Shown: positions 16,613 to 24,231 of the stretch, one piece after another
Layout of the letters: each line of letters opens with the position of its first letter
Position numbering within the stretch: position 1 is the first letter of the stretch
DNA from: Mechercharimyces sp. CAU 1602
Lineage (GTDB): Bacteria > Bacillota > Bacilli > Thermoactinomycetales > JANTPT01
Assembly (NCBI RefSeq): GCF_024753565.1
Contig: NZ_JANTPT010000001.1
Location: 558,001-622,000, forward strand
Length of the DNA stretch: 64,000 bases
Reading direction: 5' to 3'
Notes under the pieces: model-generated
The model's input: only the letters and a program-made list of their open reading frames with translations
Told to the model about the DNA's origin: nothing
Databases searched by the model: none
Made by a program: the position numbers and the translations under genes

Positions 16613-17596
16613 ATGAAGAAGGGTCTCATCATAACGTTAAGTGTTGTTGCGTTGCTCATCGTATCCGTTGTAGTGACGGCATATTCGATGAAAGCAGATG
16701 TAGCGGTTGCCTTTAGTGACAAGAAAGAGGATGTAGAGGTAACCGTGTTGGGCGGAACTGTAGAAGAGGCTTTAGAGAAGAGTGGATATAATCTCAAAGA
16801 GATTAAAGATAAATATGAATCCAATATAGCATGGGATGAACCGGTGAAGAACGGCATGAAGATTTCGTTAACTTGTCGCTGTGAAGTTAATCTCCAAGTG
16901 GGAGATGACGATCTGGGCACTGTAGAGACGAGTGTGAGGACAGTAGGCGACTTGTTGAAGGAGCAAGAAGTGGAATTAGGAAAATGGGATCAAGTAAATC
17001 ACCCCTTAGAGCAGACGATTACCGATGGTATGGAAGTCTCGGTCGATCGAATTGAAAAGAAAGTGAAAAAAGAAGTAAAAACGATCGATTATAAAGTAAA
17101 GAAAAAAGATGATGATGATCTTGCTAAAGGGGAAGAGAAAGTTGTTCGTGCAGGTAAAGAAGGTAAGAAAATTTATGAAGTTTCCATGATTTACAAAAAT
17201 GGAAAATTAGTTGAATCTGAAACGGGAAAGCGGCTGGTTAAAGAGATTGCCGCTGTTGATAAGGAAGTAACGGTGGGAACGAAGGAGATCGTTGAGGTTG
17301 CTTCGGGTTCGATTGAAGGGTTAGAGTATAGCAAAGTGATTGAAGGTGAAGCGACTGGGTACACGGCTACTGGTAACCGCACAGCGACGGGAACCGTGCC
17401 GAAACGTGGAACGATTGCTGTCGATCCTAGCGTGATTCCATTAGGAACGAAACTTTATATTCCCGGTTATGGTTATGGTGTTGCTGAAGATACGGGTGGT
17501 GCAGTTAATGGAAACATTATTGATTTGTTTTTTACCTCGCGTAGCGAAGCATTGCAGTGGGGCAGACGTGGCGTCACTATTTATGTCCTCAAGTAG
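16613..17596 (+). CDS. G5 and 3D domain-containing wall hydrolase (YabE/Rpf-like)
   Basis: A 327-residue exported protein. An N-terminal membrane segment (5-25) is followed by DUF348 ubiquitin-like repeats (about 30-140), a G5 domain (about 150-230, with KTIDYKVKKKDDDDLAKGEE), and a C-terminal 3D domain (about 240-327). In the 3D domain the three Asp residues occur in IAVDPSVIP, GVAEDTGGA and NIIDLFF. Such proteins act as lytic transglycosylase-like wall hydrolases in growth or spore revival. ATG 16613 has AGGAGGCGTTGG before it; upstream open frame lacks a ribosome site. A strong terminator follows. Confidence 0.9.
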   Translation: MKKGLIITLSVVALLIVSVVVTAYSMKADVAVAFSDKKEDVEVTVLGGTVEEALEKSGYNLKEIKDKYESNIAWDEPVKNGMKISLTCRCEVNLQVGDDDLGTVETSVRTVGDLLKEQEVELGKWDQVNHPLEQTITDGMEVSVDRIEKKVKKEVKTIDYKVKKKDDDDLAKGEEKVVRAGKEGKKIYEVSMIYKNGKLVESETGKRLVKEIAAVDKEVTVGTKEIVEVASGSIEGLEYSKVIEGEATGYTATGNRTATGTVPKRGTIAVDPSVIPLGTKLYIPGYGYGVAEDTGGAVNGNIIDLFFTSRSEALQWGRRGVTIYVLK

Positions 17597-17626
17597 TTAC
17601 AGCATTGATGCTGTAACTTTTTTTTG
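17595..17626 (+). terminator. Intrinsic terminator after 3D-domain gene
   Basis: An 11-bp perfect stem, AGTTACAGCAT and ATGCTGTAACT, with a TG loop, followed by a run of T. It starts inside the stop codon of the gene. Confidence 0.93.
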
Positions 17627-17766
17627 TAAATAAAGGCGAACATTTATTGAAAGATTTCGTTTATCAGTATAAAATGTGTGGACAAGGACTTTTTGTTTGG
17701 ATTTTTGTCGAATCTATCTTTCTTGTATACTGGAACCAATGATGTCCTAGATACGAGGTGTATACC

Positions 17767-19230
17767 ATGCCGGGCCGTAATGATCCGTGCTCCTGCGGTA
17801 GTGGGAGGAAATATAAGAAATGTTGTGAGCGAGTGGTGGCGATTAAGGCAGCAGAGAGTGCGCGTGATGTACGGGAAGGAAAGCAGAAGTCGGGATTACT
17901 AAATGATTTGTATGGTTGGTATGAAAAACAGCTGCTGAAGAGGAACATAGACGAATGGACTGATTTATTTAAACGAGAGATGGGCTTATCACTTCATGCG
18001 CCTCTCCCGGAGAGTCTTTATTTTGCCTACCACTATTGGATGATTTTCGACACGCCTTGCTTTGCAGGCAGACGTCCAGTTCAGTGCTGGGCTGAATCGT
18101 TTATACCGCAAAAATGGGACAAACCCGTGGTAGAAGATCTCTGTTCTGTTCACCTCACGTACTATGAAGTGATGCAGGTACAAGGAAGCCGCGTGCGCCT
18201 CTATGCTCCTTTGTCGCAGGATTATTATACAGTGTATGTGGCTGAACCTTTGCAGGAAGAAATGCTTGTGTTTGCTCGTCTTTCTCGTTTAGGTAATCGC
18301 TATCAGATGATTGGTCCCTATACATTATTTAGATCAAGTTTAAAGGAGGAGATTCTCTTGCACATACGAAAAAATGCAGAACGTAGCGGAGAATCAGAAT
18401 CCACTTATTGGGAGAGGCATCGACTTCAAGTAGTAGGGTGGTCGCTCCAACGTGCGCAGGAACGGGGACGAGAAGAGCGTGAGAATAAAGAATCCACTTT
18501 AATTTCTTCTCCCTCAACACAGGAGCAACGACGTTTGCTCTCGCCGCCTCTTGCTAGTGAGACGGGCCTTTCAGATGGAATAGCGGAACAGCTGAGTCGT
18601 TTCTACTCAGAGTACGTCTCCACATTGCAAGAGCGAACACGCAATCTATACCAACAAACATTGGATTGGCTATGTGAGTACATCTCCTCCTATTTCGGAC
18701 TCTCTTTTCACTGGAATTCTTTAGATGAAAAGGCACTCCTTCATTTCCTCGCTGTATGGTACCCACAAGTAGGTCCGAAAAGCGCTGTACGAGCGAAGAT
18801 TTTTCTCAATACGCTTAAACAATTATTTCGCTGGTTAGACCAAGTAAAGATAGGTCCTGTCTATACGCATTTCCGTCCTTTATATCATGTTTTGATCGGG
18901 GCGCTGCCCGCTGCTTTCGAGGCAAAGAATTGGATGATCGAGGAAAGTGTTGGCACAGATCCTGTCTCATCTGCTGAAGAGAATCGTGCGGGGATATTTC
19001 GTGTCGATGTTACGGCTACTGGACCAGTGGCTTGGATCGATGGCAAGATGGCACCAGTTAAAAGTAAAGGTTTACCTTCACCGTGCGTGGAGATGGATTT
19101 CTGGGTACAGGGAGTACTTAGAGTTGTTAAAGGGCAAGTGGAGTTTGAGCGATTAGAGCGGGTTTATCCCATGATGGCAGAAGAGAGTGCGTCACAGGAG
19201 CAATTGAAGAAGGAGAGTTGGAGTAGGTAG
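17767..19230 (+). CDS. SEC-C motif protein with an integrase SAM-like segment
   Basis: A 487-residue protein. Residues 1-22 are a SEC-C zinc motif: Cys8, Cys10, Cys19 and Cys20 in the pattern CxCGSGRKYKKCC. The middle (about residues 30-215) is unrecognised. Residues about 280-370 (SRFYSEYVSTLQERTRNLYQ onward, ending KQLFRWLDQV) resemble the helical core-binding domain of tyrosine recombinases, but no catalytic recombinase domain follows. The C-terminal part has a beta-rich look and is unassigned. ATG 17767 is chosen since GAGGTG is six to eight bases upstream; an in-frame GTG lies at 17758. Function is unknown. Confidence 0.7.
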   Translation: MPGRNDPCSCGSGRKYKKCCERVVAIKAAESARDVREGKQKSGLLNDLYGWYEKQLLKRNIDEWTDLFKREMGLSLHAPLPESLYFAYHYWMIFDTPCFAGRRPVQCWAESFIPQKWDKPVVEDLCSVHLTYYEVMQVQGSRVRLYAPLSQDYYTVYVAEPLQEEMLVFARLSRLGNRYQMIGPYTLFRSSLKEEILLHIRKNAERSGESESTYWERHRLQVVGWSLQRAQERGREERENKESTLISSPSTQEQRRLLSPPLASETGLSDGIAEQLSRFYSEYVSTLQERTRNLYQQTLDWLCEYISSYFGLSFHWNSLDEKALLHFLAVWYPQVGPKSAVRAKIFLNTLKQLFRWLDQVKIGPVYTHFRPLYHVLIGALPAAFEAKNWMIEESVGTDPVSSAEENRAGIFRVDVTATGPVAWIDGKMAPVKSKGLPSPCVEMDFWVQGVLRVVKGQVEFERLERVYPMMAEESASQEQLKKESWSR

Positions 19231-19316
19231 ATATTTCTTGTTGGTGTACTGATGGAGATCACTAACTTGAGATATACTATGAGGGCACTCAACAAATAGG
19301 CGAGGAGGCGCTCTCA

Positions 19317-19535
19317 TTGCTCCGCTTTCTACAAAAATTTGCGCGGAATATGAACATGGGTGACGATGATAAACAGGCCGGTAGCACTCCAGGTGATGAT
19401 CGGAATTTGGAGAAACTCATGAATGAATTTGGCGAGGAATTTTTGCAAAAGGAAGGGAAAGACTCGAAAGGGTCTGATGCGAGTAAGGAGCAAATCGGAA
19501 AGATGCTAGAAGAAGAGTTGAAAAAATTGACCTGA
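19317..19535 (+). CDS. Small acidic hypothetical protein
   Basis: A 72-residue protein starting at TTG with GAGGAGG ten bases upstream. It is rich in Asp, Glu and Lys, with a central low-complexity stretch of Gly, Asp and Ser, and a C-terminal helix (EQIGKMLEEELKKL). No family was recognised. A perfect terminator lies just downstream, which supports it as an expressed unit. Confidence 0.6.
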   Translation: MLRFLQKFARNMNMGDDDKQAGSTPGDDRNLEKLMNEFGEEFLQKEGKDSKGSDASKEQIGKMLEEELKKLT

Positions 19536-19547
19536 TGTTGAGTGTAA

Positions 19548-19580
19548 GAGCACCCCTAATTAGGGGTGCTCTGTTTTTAT
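19548..19580. terminator. Bidirectional intrinsic terminator
   Basis: A perfect 26-base palindrome at 19548-19573 with half-site AGAGCACCCCTAA, followed by a T-rich tract, between the convergent small acidic gene and the GNAT gene. Confidence 0.85.
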
Positions 19581-19583
19581 CTT

Positions 19584-20018
19584 TTACAACTTTTTGCGCA
19601 TGCGGATGTGTTCGATCCCTGCGTCCATGAAGGTATCCCCTTCGGCTTGGTAGCCGGCACGTTCATAAAATCCCTGGGCTTGTACTTGGGCATTTAAGAT
19701 GATGCCAGTTGCTTGTTTCTCTTTAGCATGCTCCTCCATCTTTTGGAGGAGCTTCATTCCGATTCCGCCTTTACGGTATTCTTTGAGTACAGCGATACGC
19801 TCCGCTTTGGCTGTGTTTTCATCTATGAAGCGGATTCGGCTGGTGGCAACATGTTTTTCGTCAGGGGTGATGATGAGAAAGTGGGTCGCATCCTCTTCGT
19901 GATGATCTATCTCCTCGTCGGCAGGGACATGTTGTTCTTCCACAAAGACAATTTTACGAATATAAAAAGCCTGCTCGATTTGTTGGCGCGATTTGGCTGT
20001 AATGACTTTTAGGTTCAC
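19584..20018 (-). CDS. yjcF: GNAT N-acetyltransferase (YjcF-like)
   Basis: A 144-residue GNAT acetyltransferase. The acetyl-CoA loop reads RIAVLKEYRKGGIGMKLL (about residues 79-96), followed by the NAQVQAQGFYERAGY strand-helix typical of the fold. The acceptor is unknown. GTG 20018 is preferred because AAAAGGAG lies about ten bases upstream and the start falls 16 bases after the preceding gene; an in-frame ATG at 20051 would overlap that gene. The partner upstream is a YjcG-like 2H phosphoesterase, the same pair as yjcF-yjcG in B. subtilis. Confidence 0.8.
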   Translation of the reverse strand: MNLKVITAKSRQQIEQAFYIRKIVFVEEQHVPADEEIDHHEEDATHFLIITPDEKHVATSRIRFIDENTAKAERIAVLKEYRKGGIGMKLLQKMEEHAKEKQATGIILNAQVQAQGFYERAGYQAEGDTFMDAGIEHIRMRKKL

Positions 20019-20034
20019 GGGATTTTTTCTCCTT

Positions 20035-20571
20035 TTATTCCTTATGTCCATTTAAAATAAAGCTTTGGTATAAGCACCACGATTGATTTTCCAACTGGTA
20101 GAGAAGATGAAAGCGATCAATCTTGGTTTCAATACTTATGTTAGTCATTCTGAGACTTCCGTACACATCGAGAAGCTCATCTTCAGAAAGCTTTTGTCCG
20201 ATTGTGATATGGGGGATAAAAGCGTAGGTCTCAGGGTGGCTGAGCGGACCCTCATTGATCAGATCGTGTAGTTGGATAATATCAGCCCCGTCGTACATGG
20301 AGACGTATATCGTATTGCTGTTGGGATGAAAGGTGCCGATTTTGTTGAGGAAGATGGTGAAGGGAGCTGTCCTTTCAGCTACTTTTTCTAAATGCTGTAC
20401 AATATTGGTGATCGTCTCCTCTTGATTCCCTGTTTCCTCCTCGAGCGTGAACGCTTCTTTTAACGTGATATGTGGTGGGATGAGACCGTAATGGGGATCA
20501 TATCGTTTCCGATATGAGTTGGCAATGTCTTGTACTTTTTTTTCAGGGAATATCGCTACTCCATATTTCAT
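20035..20571 (-). CDS. yjcG: 2H phosphoesterase (YjcG-like)
   Basis: A 178-residue protein with the two His-x-Thr motifs of the 2H phosphoesterase superfamily: PPHITLKE near residue 33 and IPHITIGQ near 120. Relatives hydrolyse or transfer 2-prime,5-prime or cyclic phosphodiesters in RNA or nucleotides. The physiological substrate of YjcG is not known. ATG with AGAAGGAGG upstream. It is first in a two-gene operon with the GNAT gene 16 bases downstream. Confidence 0.87.
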   Translation of the reverse strand: MKYGVAIFPEKKVQDIANSYRKRYDPHYGLIPPHITLKEAFTLEEETGNQEETITNIVQHLEKVAERTAPFTIFLNKIGTFHPNSNTIYVSMYDGADIIQLHDLINEGPLSHPETYAFIPHITIGQKLSEDELLDVYGSLRMTNISIETKIDRFHLLYQLENQSWCLYQSFILNGHKE

Positions 20572-20804
20572 GAAAATCGCCTCCTTCTAGTAAATGAAAG
20601 ATGATATGACTTTAGACACCCATCTGAGCGTATGATAGTGAGCTAGCGATAGTTTTGCTTTTCTGTGTGGTGTTGGAAATAAGAATGGTTGCCAGGTGGA
20701 GGGTTGATTTCTATATTATGCCCCACAGAGTGTAAATAAAGGTCTTTGGCAGAAATTATAGCAAAAAAACGCTTCATTTGCGAGGGATGGAGAGAGCGAT
20801 TATC

Positions 20805-20902
20805 AAAAAAGAGCAGCGTCAAAGCTGCTCATGTTCGAGGAGGGAACATCTGTCCAATGGCAGGTACAGATGGTCTTTGGCAAACGATTGTTTCGTTTGC
20901 TG
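20805..20902 (-). ncRNA. Candidate small RNA with anti-Shine-Dalgarno loop
   Basis: Read on the minus strand, about 97 nt hold four successive hairpins. The first is GCAAACGA/TCGTTTGC (20900-20880), the second ATCTGT/ACAGAT (20871-20848), the third ATGTTC/GAACAT with loop CCTCCTC (20849-20831), and the last GAGCAGC/GCTGCTC (20830-20811) followed by TTTTTT. The last is an intrinsic terminator. The CCTCCTC loop is the exact complement of GAGGAGG, as in base-pairing sRNAs of Firmicutes. A sigma-G-like -10 (CATACTA) lies at the right distance. The layout recalls CsfG, a forespore sRNA of Bacillales, but that identity is not verified. No open frame is evident. Confidence 0.55.
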
Positions 20903-20907
20903 ATCTA

Positions 20908-20938
20908 TAGTATGCGAAACGTAGAAGAACTGGTATCC
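20908..20938 (-). promoter_or_regulatory. Candidate sigma-G (forespore) promoter for the small RNA
   Basis: On the minus strand CATACTA (20914-20908) equals the sigma-G -10 consensus. A GGATA motif at 20938-20934 is a weak -35 with a 19-base gap, slightly longer than usual. The predicted start near 20902 falls directly before the first hairpin. Confidence 0.45.
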
Positions 20939-20997
20939 GCTCATGAATGAAATATGCGTTTATCCTGCAGTTTTATATAAAATATTCGAGTGAACCC

Positions 20998-21026
20998 TTG
21001 CGCATTTTTTTTGTATGTAGTATAGT
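20998..21026 (+). promoter_or_regulatory. Promoter of the tRNA cluster
   Basis: TTGCGC at 20998-21003, 17 bases, then TATAGT at 21021-21026: a sigma-A-type promoter about 50 bases upstream of the first tRNA. The rest of 20572-20800 shows nothing I can assign. Confidence 0.65.
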
Positions 21027-21075
21027 ATTAATTGTCGCTGATAAACATGCTTCGCTTTTAGAGGCGAAATATTGA

Positions 21076-21151
21076 CGCGGGATAGAGCAGTTGGTAGCTC
21101 GTCGGGCTCATAATCCGGAGGTCGCAGGTTCAAGTCCTGCTCCCGCAACCA
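21076..21151 (+). tRNA. Initiator tRNA-fMet (CAT), copy 1
   Basis: A 76-nt cloverleaf with encoded CCA. C1 faces A72, the unpaired first position of initiator tRNAs, and the anticodon loop is CTCATAA. In the anticodon stem the third pair next to the loop is G31-U39 instead of G-C. The acceptor stem ends with A7-U66. Confidence 0.93.
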
Positions 21152-21187
21152 CATATCATATCAGATTGATTATCGCACATACATTGA

Positions 21188-21263
21188 CGCGGGATAGAGC
21201 AGTTGGTAGCTCGTCGGGCTCATAATCCGGAGGTCGCAGGTTCAAGTCCTGCTCCCGCAACCA
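21188..21263 (+). tRNA. Initiator tRNA-fMet (CAT), copy 2
   Basis: Identical to copy 1 over its whole length, including G31-U39 and A7-U66. The spacer that follows is nearly identical to that behind copy 1, so copies 1 and 2 are a recent tandem duplication of about 112 bp. Confidence 0.93.
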
Positions 21264-21300
21264 CATATCATCTCAGATTTGATTATCGCACATACATTGA

Positions 21301-21376
<76 letters not shown>

Positions 21377-21384
21377 AATAATGC

Positions 21385-21460
21385 GGAGCTGTGGTGTAGG
21401 GGTTAACATGCCTGCCTGTCACGCAGGAGATCGCGGGTTCGAATCCCGTCAGCTCCGCCA
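21385..21460 (+). tRNA. tRNA-Asp (GTC), copy 1
   Basis: A 76-nt cloverleaf with acceptor GGAGCTG/CAGCTCC, anticodon loop CTGTCAC (anticodon GTC), T-loop GGTTCGAATCC and encoded CCA. Confidence 0.95.
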
Positions 21461-21561
21461 TGTTATTTAAAGATATATATGGTACAGTGAATTAAGTGAC
21501 TGCTACGCATATTCGAGATCGTTAGCGCCCATCGTTACTTTATCTTTTGCAACCAAATAAT

Positions 21562-21637
21562 GGAGCTGTGGTGTAGGGGTTAACATGCCTGCCTGTCACG
21601 CAGGAGATCGCGGGTTCGAATCCCGTCAGCTCCGCCA
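21562..21637 (+). tRNA. tRNA-Asp (GTC), copy 2
   Basis: Identical in the mature region to copy 1. The 14 bases ending at its first nucleotide (21549-21562) repeat the 3-prime end and flank of the third fMet gene, showing the copy arose by duplication of an fMet-Asp junction. Confidence 0.95.
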
Positions 21638-21647
21638 CTTTACTTAA

Positions 21648-21723
21648 GGGCCTATAGCTCAGTTGGTAGAGCAGTCGGCTCATAACCGATAGGTCACAGG
21701 TTCGAGTCCTGTTGGGCCCACCA
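21648..21723 (+). tRNA. tRNA with CAT anticodon (elongator Met or Ile2)
   Basis: A 76-nt cloverleaf with fully paired acceptor GGGCCTA/TGGGCCC (one wobble), loop CTCATAA and encoded CCA. The paired first position excludes an initiator. CAT may be read as Met, or as Ile after lysidine modification; sequence alone does not settle it. Confidence 0.9.
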
Positions 21724-21745
21724 GTCGTTGTATAAGATAACGTAA

Positions 21746-21820
21746 GGGCAGTTAGCTCAGGGGGAGAGCGCTTCCTTGACACGGAAGAGGTCGTTGGTTC
21801 GATTCCAATACTGCCCACCA
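21746..21820 (+). tRNA. tRNA-Val (GAC)
   Basis: A 75-nt cloverleaf with acceptor GGGCAGT/ACTGCCC, anticodon loop TTGACAC (anticodon GAC), and encoded CCA. It is the last gene of the cluster; a terminator follows at 21879. Confidence 0.95.
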
Positions 21821-21878
21821 GATGCAATCTTTGTTATACTTTATGGAGTATGTAGCAAGGAGAAATATAAAAGTTTCT

Positions 21879-21912
21879 AACATTTTTCTAGCGCAGAAAA
21901 ATGTTTTTTTAA
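21879..21912 (+). terminator. Intrinsic terminator after the tRNA cluster
   Basis: AACATTTTTCT pairs with AGAAAAATGTT around a five-base loop, followed by a T-run. Confidence 0.8.
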
Positions 21913-21937
21913 TTTGATCAGCAGTGATGTTAGACGA

Positions 21938-22104
21938 TTTGCTCATCTGTTGCTGAAACAATGTAATTTTCAACAGATGAGCAAATGAACCAATAAAAAT
22001 ATCTAATCGCTGTGTTTAGACGGATGGCATGATGAAATCTACCTTTATGACAGCGTTTAATAGATCTGTTCAAAAGGGGTTTTCAACTAATTGCTCATCT
22101 GTTG
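21938..22104. repeat. Three copies of a GCTCATCTGTTG repeat, two forming a hairpin
   Basis: TTTGCTCATCTGTTG (21938-21952) and its exact complement (21971-21985) form a perfect 15-bp inverted repeat with an 18-base loop. A third copy of TTGCTCATCTGTTG lies at 22091-22104. No open frame is apparent between 21913 and 22158. The role is unknown; it could be a remnant of a small mobile element or a regulatory site. Confidence 0.7.
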
Positions 22105-22158
22105 TAATCTTTAGTAAGCTTACAGAAAAGATAATCTTATAGAAATCCTTATATAAAG

Positions 22159-22671
22159 TCACTTTAAAGAAGCAGAAGCAAAATTAACAGAGAACCTTTC
22201 ACACCATATAGAGACGGAACGAAATTTATCCAGGTCTACATGATCCGGTATTTCATAGTTCTGATCACCTTTATTTCCTTTCATTTTACCGAGCGAGATG
22301 TAGTTATCTTTCGAGATATCCGTACTCTTTTTGATTTCGGGGAGTGCAACAAGATAGATTTTGACATCAGGCCCATTATCGGTTTCGAACTGTGTAAACC
22401 GTAACATACGTTTACCATTAGCCAATTGATATATGGTAGCCTTTCCTTTTCCATCATGAGAACGGTCCCCTTTTTGGAAGTTACCTTGGTAGAGTATCTG
22501 AGGTTCTTCTGTCCTTTCATTTGGAGACGTTTGTGATGGTTGGGATTGAGGATGAGGGAACTCTTCATCTACTTGTTGATCCAAAATGAGTGTTTCGGGA
22601 CGGAAGACCAGCCATAATCCGAGGAACGCGACCACTACAAGACCGCATAGAATCCACTTGTTTTTCGTCAT
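22159..22671 (-). CDS. DM13 domain lipoprotein-like or membrane-anchored protein
   Basis: A 170-residue protein. An N-terminal membrane segment (about residues 5-23) is followed by a Pro/Ser/Glu-rich linker and a DM13 domain (about 70-170). The domain is recognised by KGKATIYQLANGKRMLRF, NGPDVKIYLV, KGNKGDQNYEIPDHVDL and a conserved Cys in SVSIWCERFSVNFA. DM13 is a proposed extracytoplasmic electron-transfer or binding module with that cysteine central. ATG 22671 has AAGGA at nine bases; in-frame ATGs at 22680 and 22707 are less well placed. Confidence 0.85.
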   Translation of the reverse strand: MTKNKWILCGLVVVAFLGLWLVFRPETLILDQQVDEEFPHPQSQPSQTSPNERTEEPQILYQGNFQKGDRSHDGKGKATIYQLANGKRMLRFTQFETDNGPDVKIYLVALPEIKKSTDISKDNYISLGKMKGNKGDQNYEIPDHVDLDKFRSVSIWCERFSVNFASASLK

Positions 22672-22934
22672 CTTCACCATTCCTTCATCTCTTAGAGTGG
22701 AAACCATGATTTTCTCGTAGCCTGTTGCTTACTCAAAAGCGAGGAATAACGCAAGCATGAGCACCACTGAAAACATAAATAGCCTCGTATAAGTATCTTT
22801 CAACACACACAGAGGTCAACCATGGGATACAGACATCTTACTACATATAAATTTCAAAAGAATTTCTAATTGATTGCAAGCACCCATTAGAGTGCATAAC
22901 TGTATATTGCTAACTTTAGCGAGTGCAGTGATCC

Positions 22935-24152
22935 TTAGATATGGTGTCCGCCGATTTTAGTTGTGTGATCTTTGAATAGACTTGCTTCTAAGAGTGAGTG
23001 AGCATAACACATGCTTTTTACTCCATAGCGCTGTTGGATCGAATCGATTGCTGTAGTTAGCTTTTTATATTTCTCATTATTTCCAAATAAATCTAGTTGG
23101 ACGCCATTCTCTTCTCGCTGGAGATTGGATAACGTGATCCCGATTTGACGCACAGGTCGATGATTCCAATGGCGCTGGAACAGTATTTCGATGGCTTGAT
23201 AAATCATGCGACCAATCTGGGTCGCTTCATCGAGGCTGAGGCTGCGGTGGATGGAGAAGTCGTTTCCGCGCAAGGCTAACGTGATTGTTCGTCCTAAGGA
23301 AGCTGCCAATCGTGCCCTTCGTGCTACATTTTCTGCTAACTCATAGAGGACGAGTAGAATATCTTTCGCCTCAATGTAATCGTAAGGGAGGGTAAACTGG
23401 TGGCCGATGGAGTGGTTGATATCTAGTGAATGCGGATCGACGGGACTCTGATCCATTCCATGTGCAGATTGATAAAGGACGCGACCAATAATACCGAAGC
23501 GATGTTCTAGTCGGGTTGGATCAGTATGAGCTAAGTCACCAATTGTGCGAATCCCCATCTTATTGAAGTGAAAATTCATGCGCGAACCCACCCCGAACAG
23601 CTTGTTGATGGGGAGTGGCCATATCTTCCTAGGAACCTGGTTAGCAGTGATTGAAGTGAGTCCATCTGGTTTTTCCATCTCAGCTGCCATTTTGGCGAGC
23701 AATTTGTTTGGTCCGATACCGATTGAACAGGAGACACCTAGCTCTGTGCGAATACGTTGCTTGATTTGATGAGCGACATGCTCTTTTTTTCCCAGCAATT
23801 TTTCACTACCCGTTAGTTCAAGGAACGCTTCATCAATGGAAAAGGGCTCAACCGAGGGAGAAAATTGTTGTAGAAGTTGAATAATCCGTGTAGAGACTTG
23901 AATATAGGTACCCATATGGGGAGGAACTAGTTGAGCAGTTGGGCAAAGGCTTTTAGCTTCATGAACGGGCATCGCTGTTTTTACGCCATAATGTTTAGCT
24001 TCATAAGAGGCGGCTAAAACGATGCCACGCCGTTTTTGAGGATCACCACAAACAATGAGCGGCTTTCCTTGGTACTGTGGATGTAGCGTTTGCTCTACAC
24101 TGGCATAAAAAGCGTTCATGTCGGCAAGTAGGATAGTACGGTTATCTTCCAT
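22935..24152 (-). CDS. dinB: Y-family DNA polymerase (DinB/YqjW-like)
   Basis: A 405-residue translesion polymerase. The palm motifs are present: LLADMNAFYASVE with the first catalytic Asp, EPFSIDEAFLEL with the Asp-Glu pair, and CSIGIGPNKLLAKMAAEMEKP. The end KIGGHHI matches the PolY2/UvrX-type subgroup of Bacillus (YqjW), and QLDLFG resembles a beta-clamp binding site. GGAGG precedes the ATG, and a LexA box at 24172-24183 overlaps the promoter region, so it is likely SOS-induced. YqjW-type genes usually have a YolD-like partner; none is adjacent. Confidence 0.92.
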   Translation of the reverse strand: MEDNRTILLADMNAFYASVEQTLHPQYQGKPLIVCGDPQKRRGIVLAASYEAKHYGVKTAMPVHEAKSLCPTAQLVPPHMGTYIQVSTRIIQLLQQFSPSVEPFSIDEAFLELTGSEKLLGKKEHVAHQIKQRIRTELGVSCSIGIGPNKLLAKMAAEMEKPDGLTSITANQVPRKIWPLPINKLFGVGSRMNFHFNKMGIRTIGDLAHTDPTRLEHRFGIIGRVLYQSAHGMDQSPVDPHSLDINHSIGHQFTLPYDYIEAKDILLVLYELAENVARRARLAASLGRTITLALRGNDFSIHRSLSLDEATQIGRMIYQAIEILFQRHWNHRPVRQIGITLSNLQREENGVQLDLFGNNEKYKKLTTAIDSIQQRYGVKSMCYAHSLLEASLFKDHTTKIGGHHI

Positions 24153-24171
24153 AGTGTTTCCTCCATGTATA

Positions 24172-24183
24172 GAACGTTTGTTC
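24172..24183. promoter_or_regulatory. LexA (SOS) box upstream of dinB
   Basis: GAAC-N4-GTTC at 24172-24183 is a perfect core of the Bacillus SOS box, 20 bases upstream of the dinB start. Confidence 0.8.
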
Positions 24184-24231
24184 CTATTCTTATTATATGA
24201 ACTGGAGGATAGAAAACAACAGGGAATATTT

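Noticed and set aside
17767-19230. Phage integrase or mobile element
   Set aside because: Only a SAM-like segment is seen; catalytic Arg, His and Tyr motifs and attachment repeats are missing.
20960-21154. Minus-strand open frame over the first fMet gene
   Set aside because: It is the classic false protein from a tRNA antisense (REQDLNLRPPDYEP); no support as a gene.
21540-21973. Minus-strand open frames over tRNA-Asp, Met and Val genes
   Set aside because: They are antisense translations of tRNAs (GIEPTTSSV, ESNQRPLPC types).
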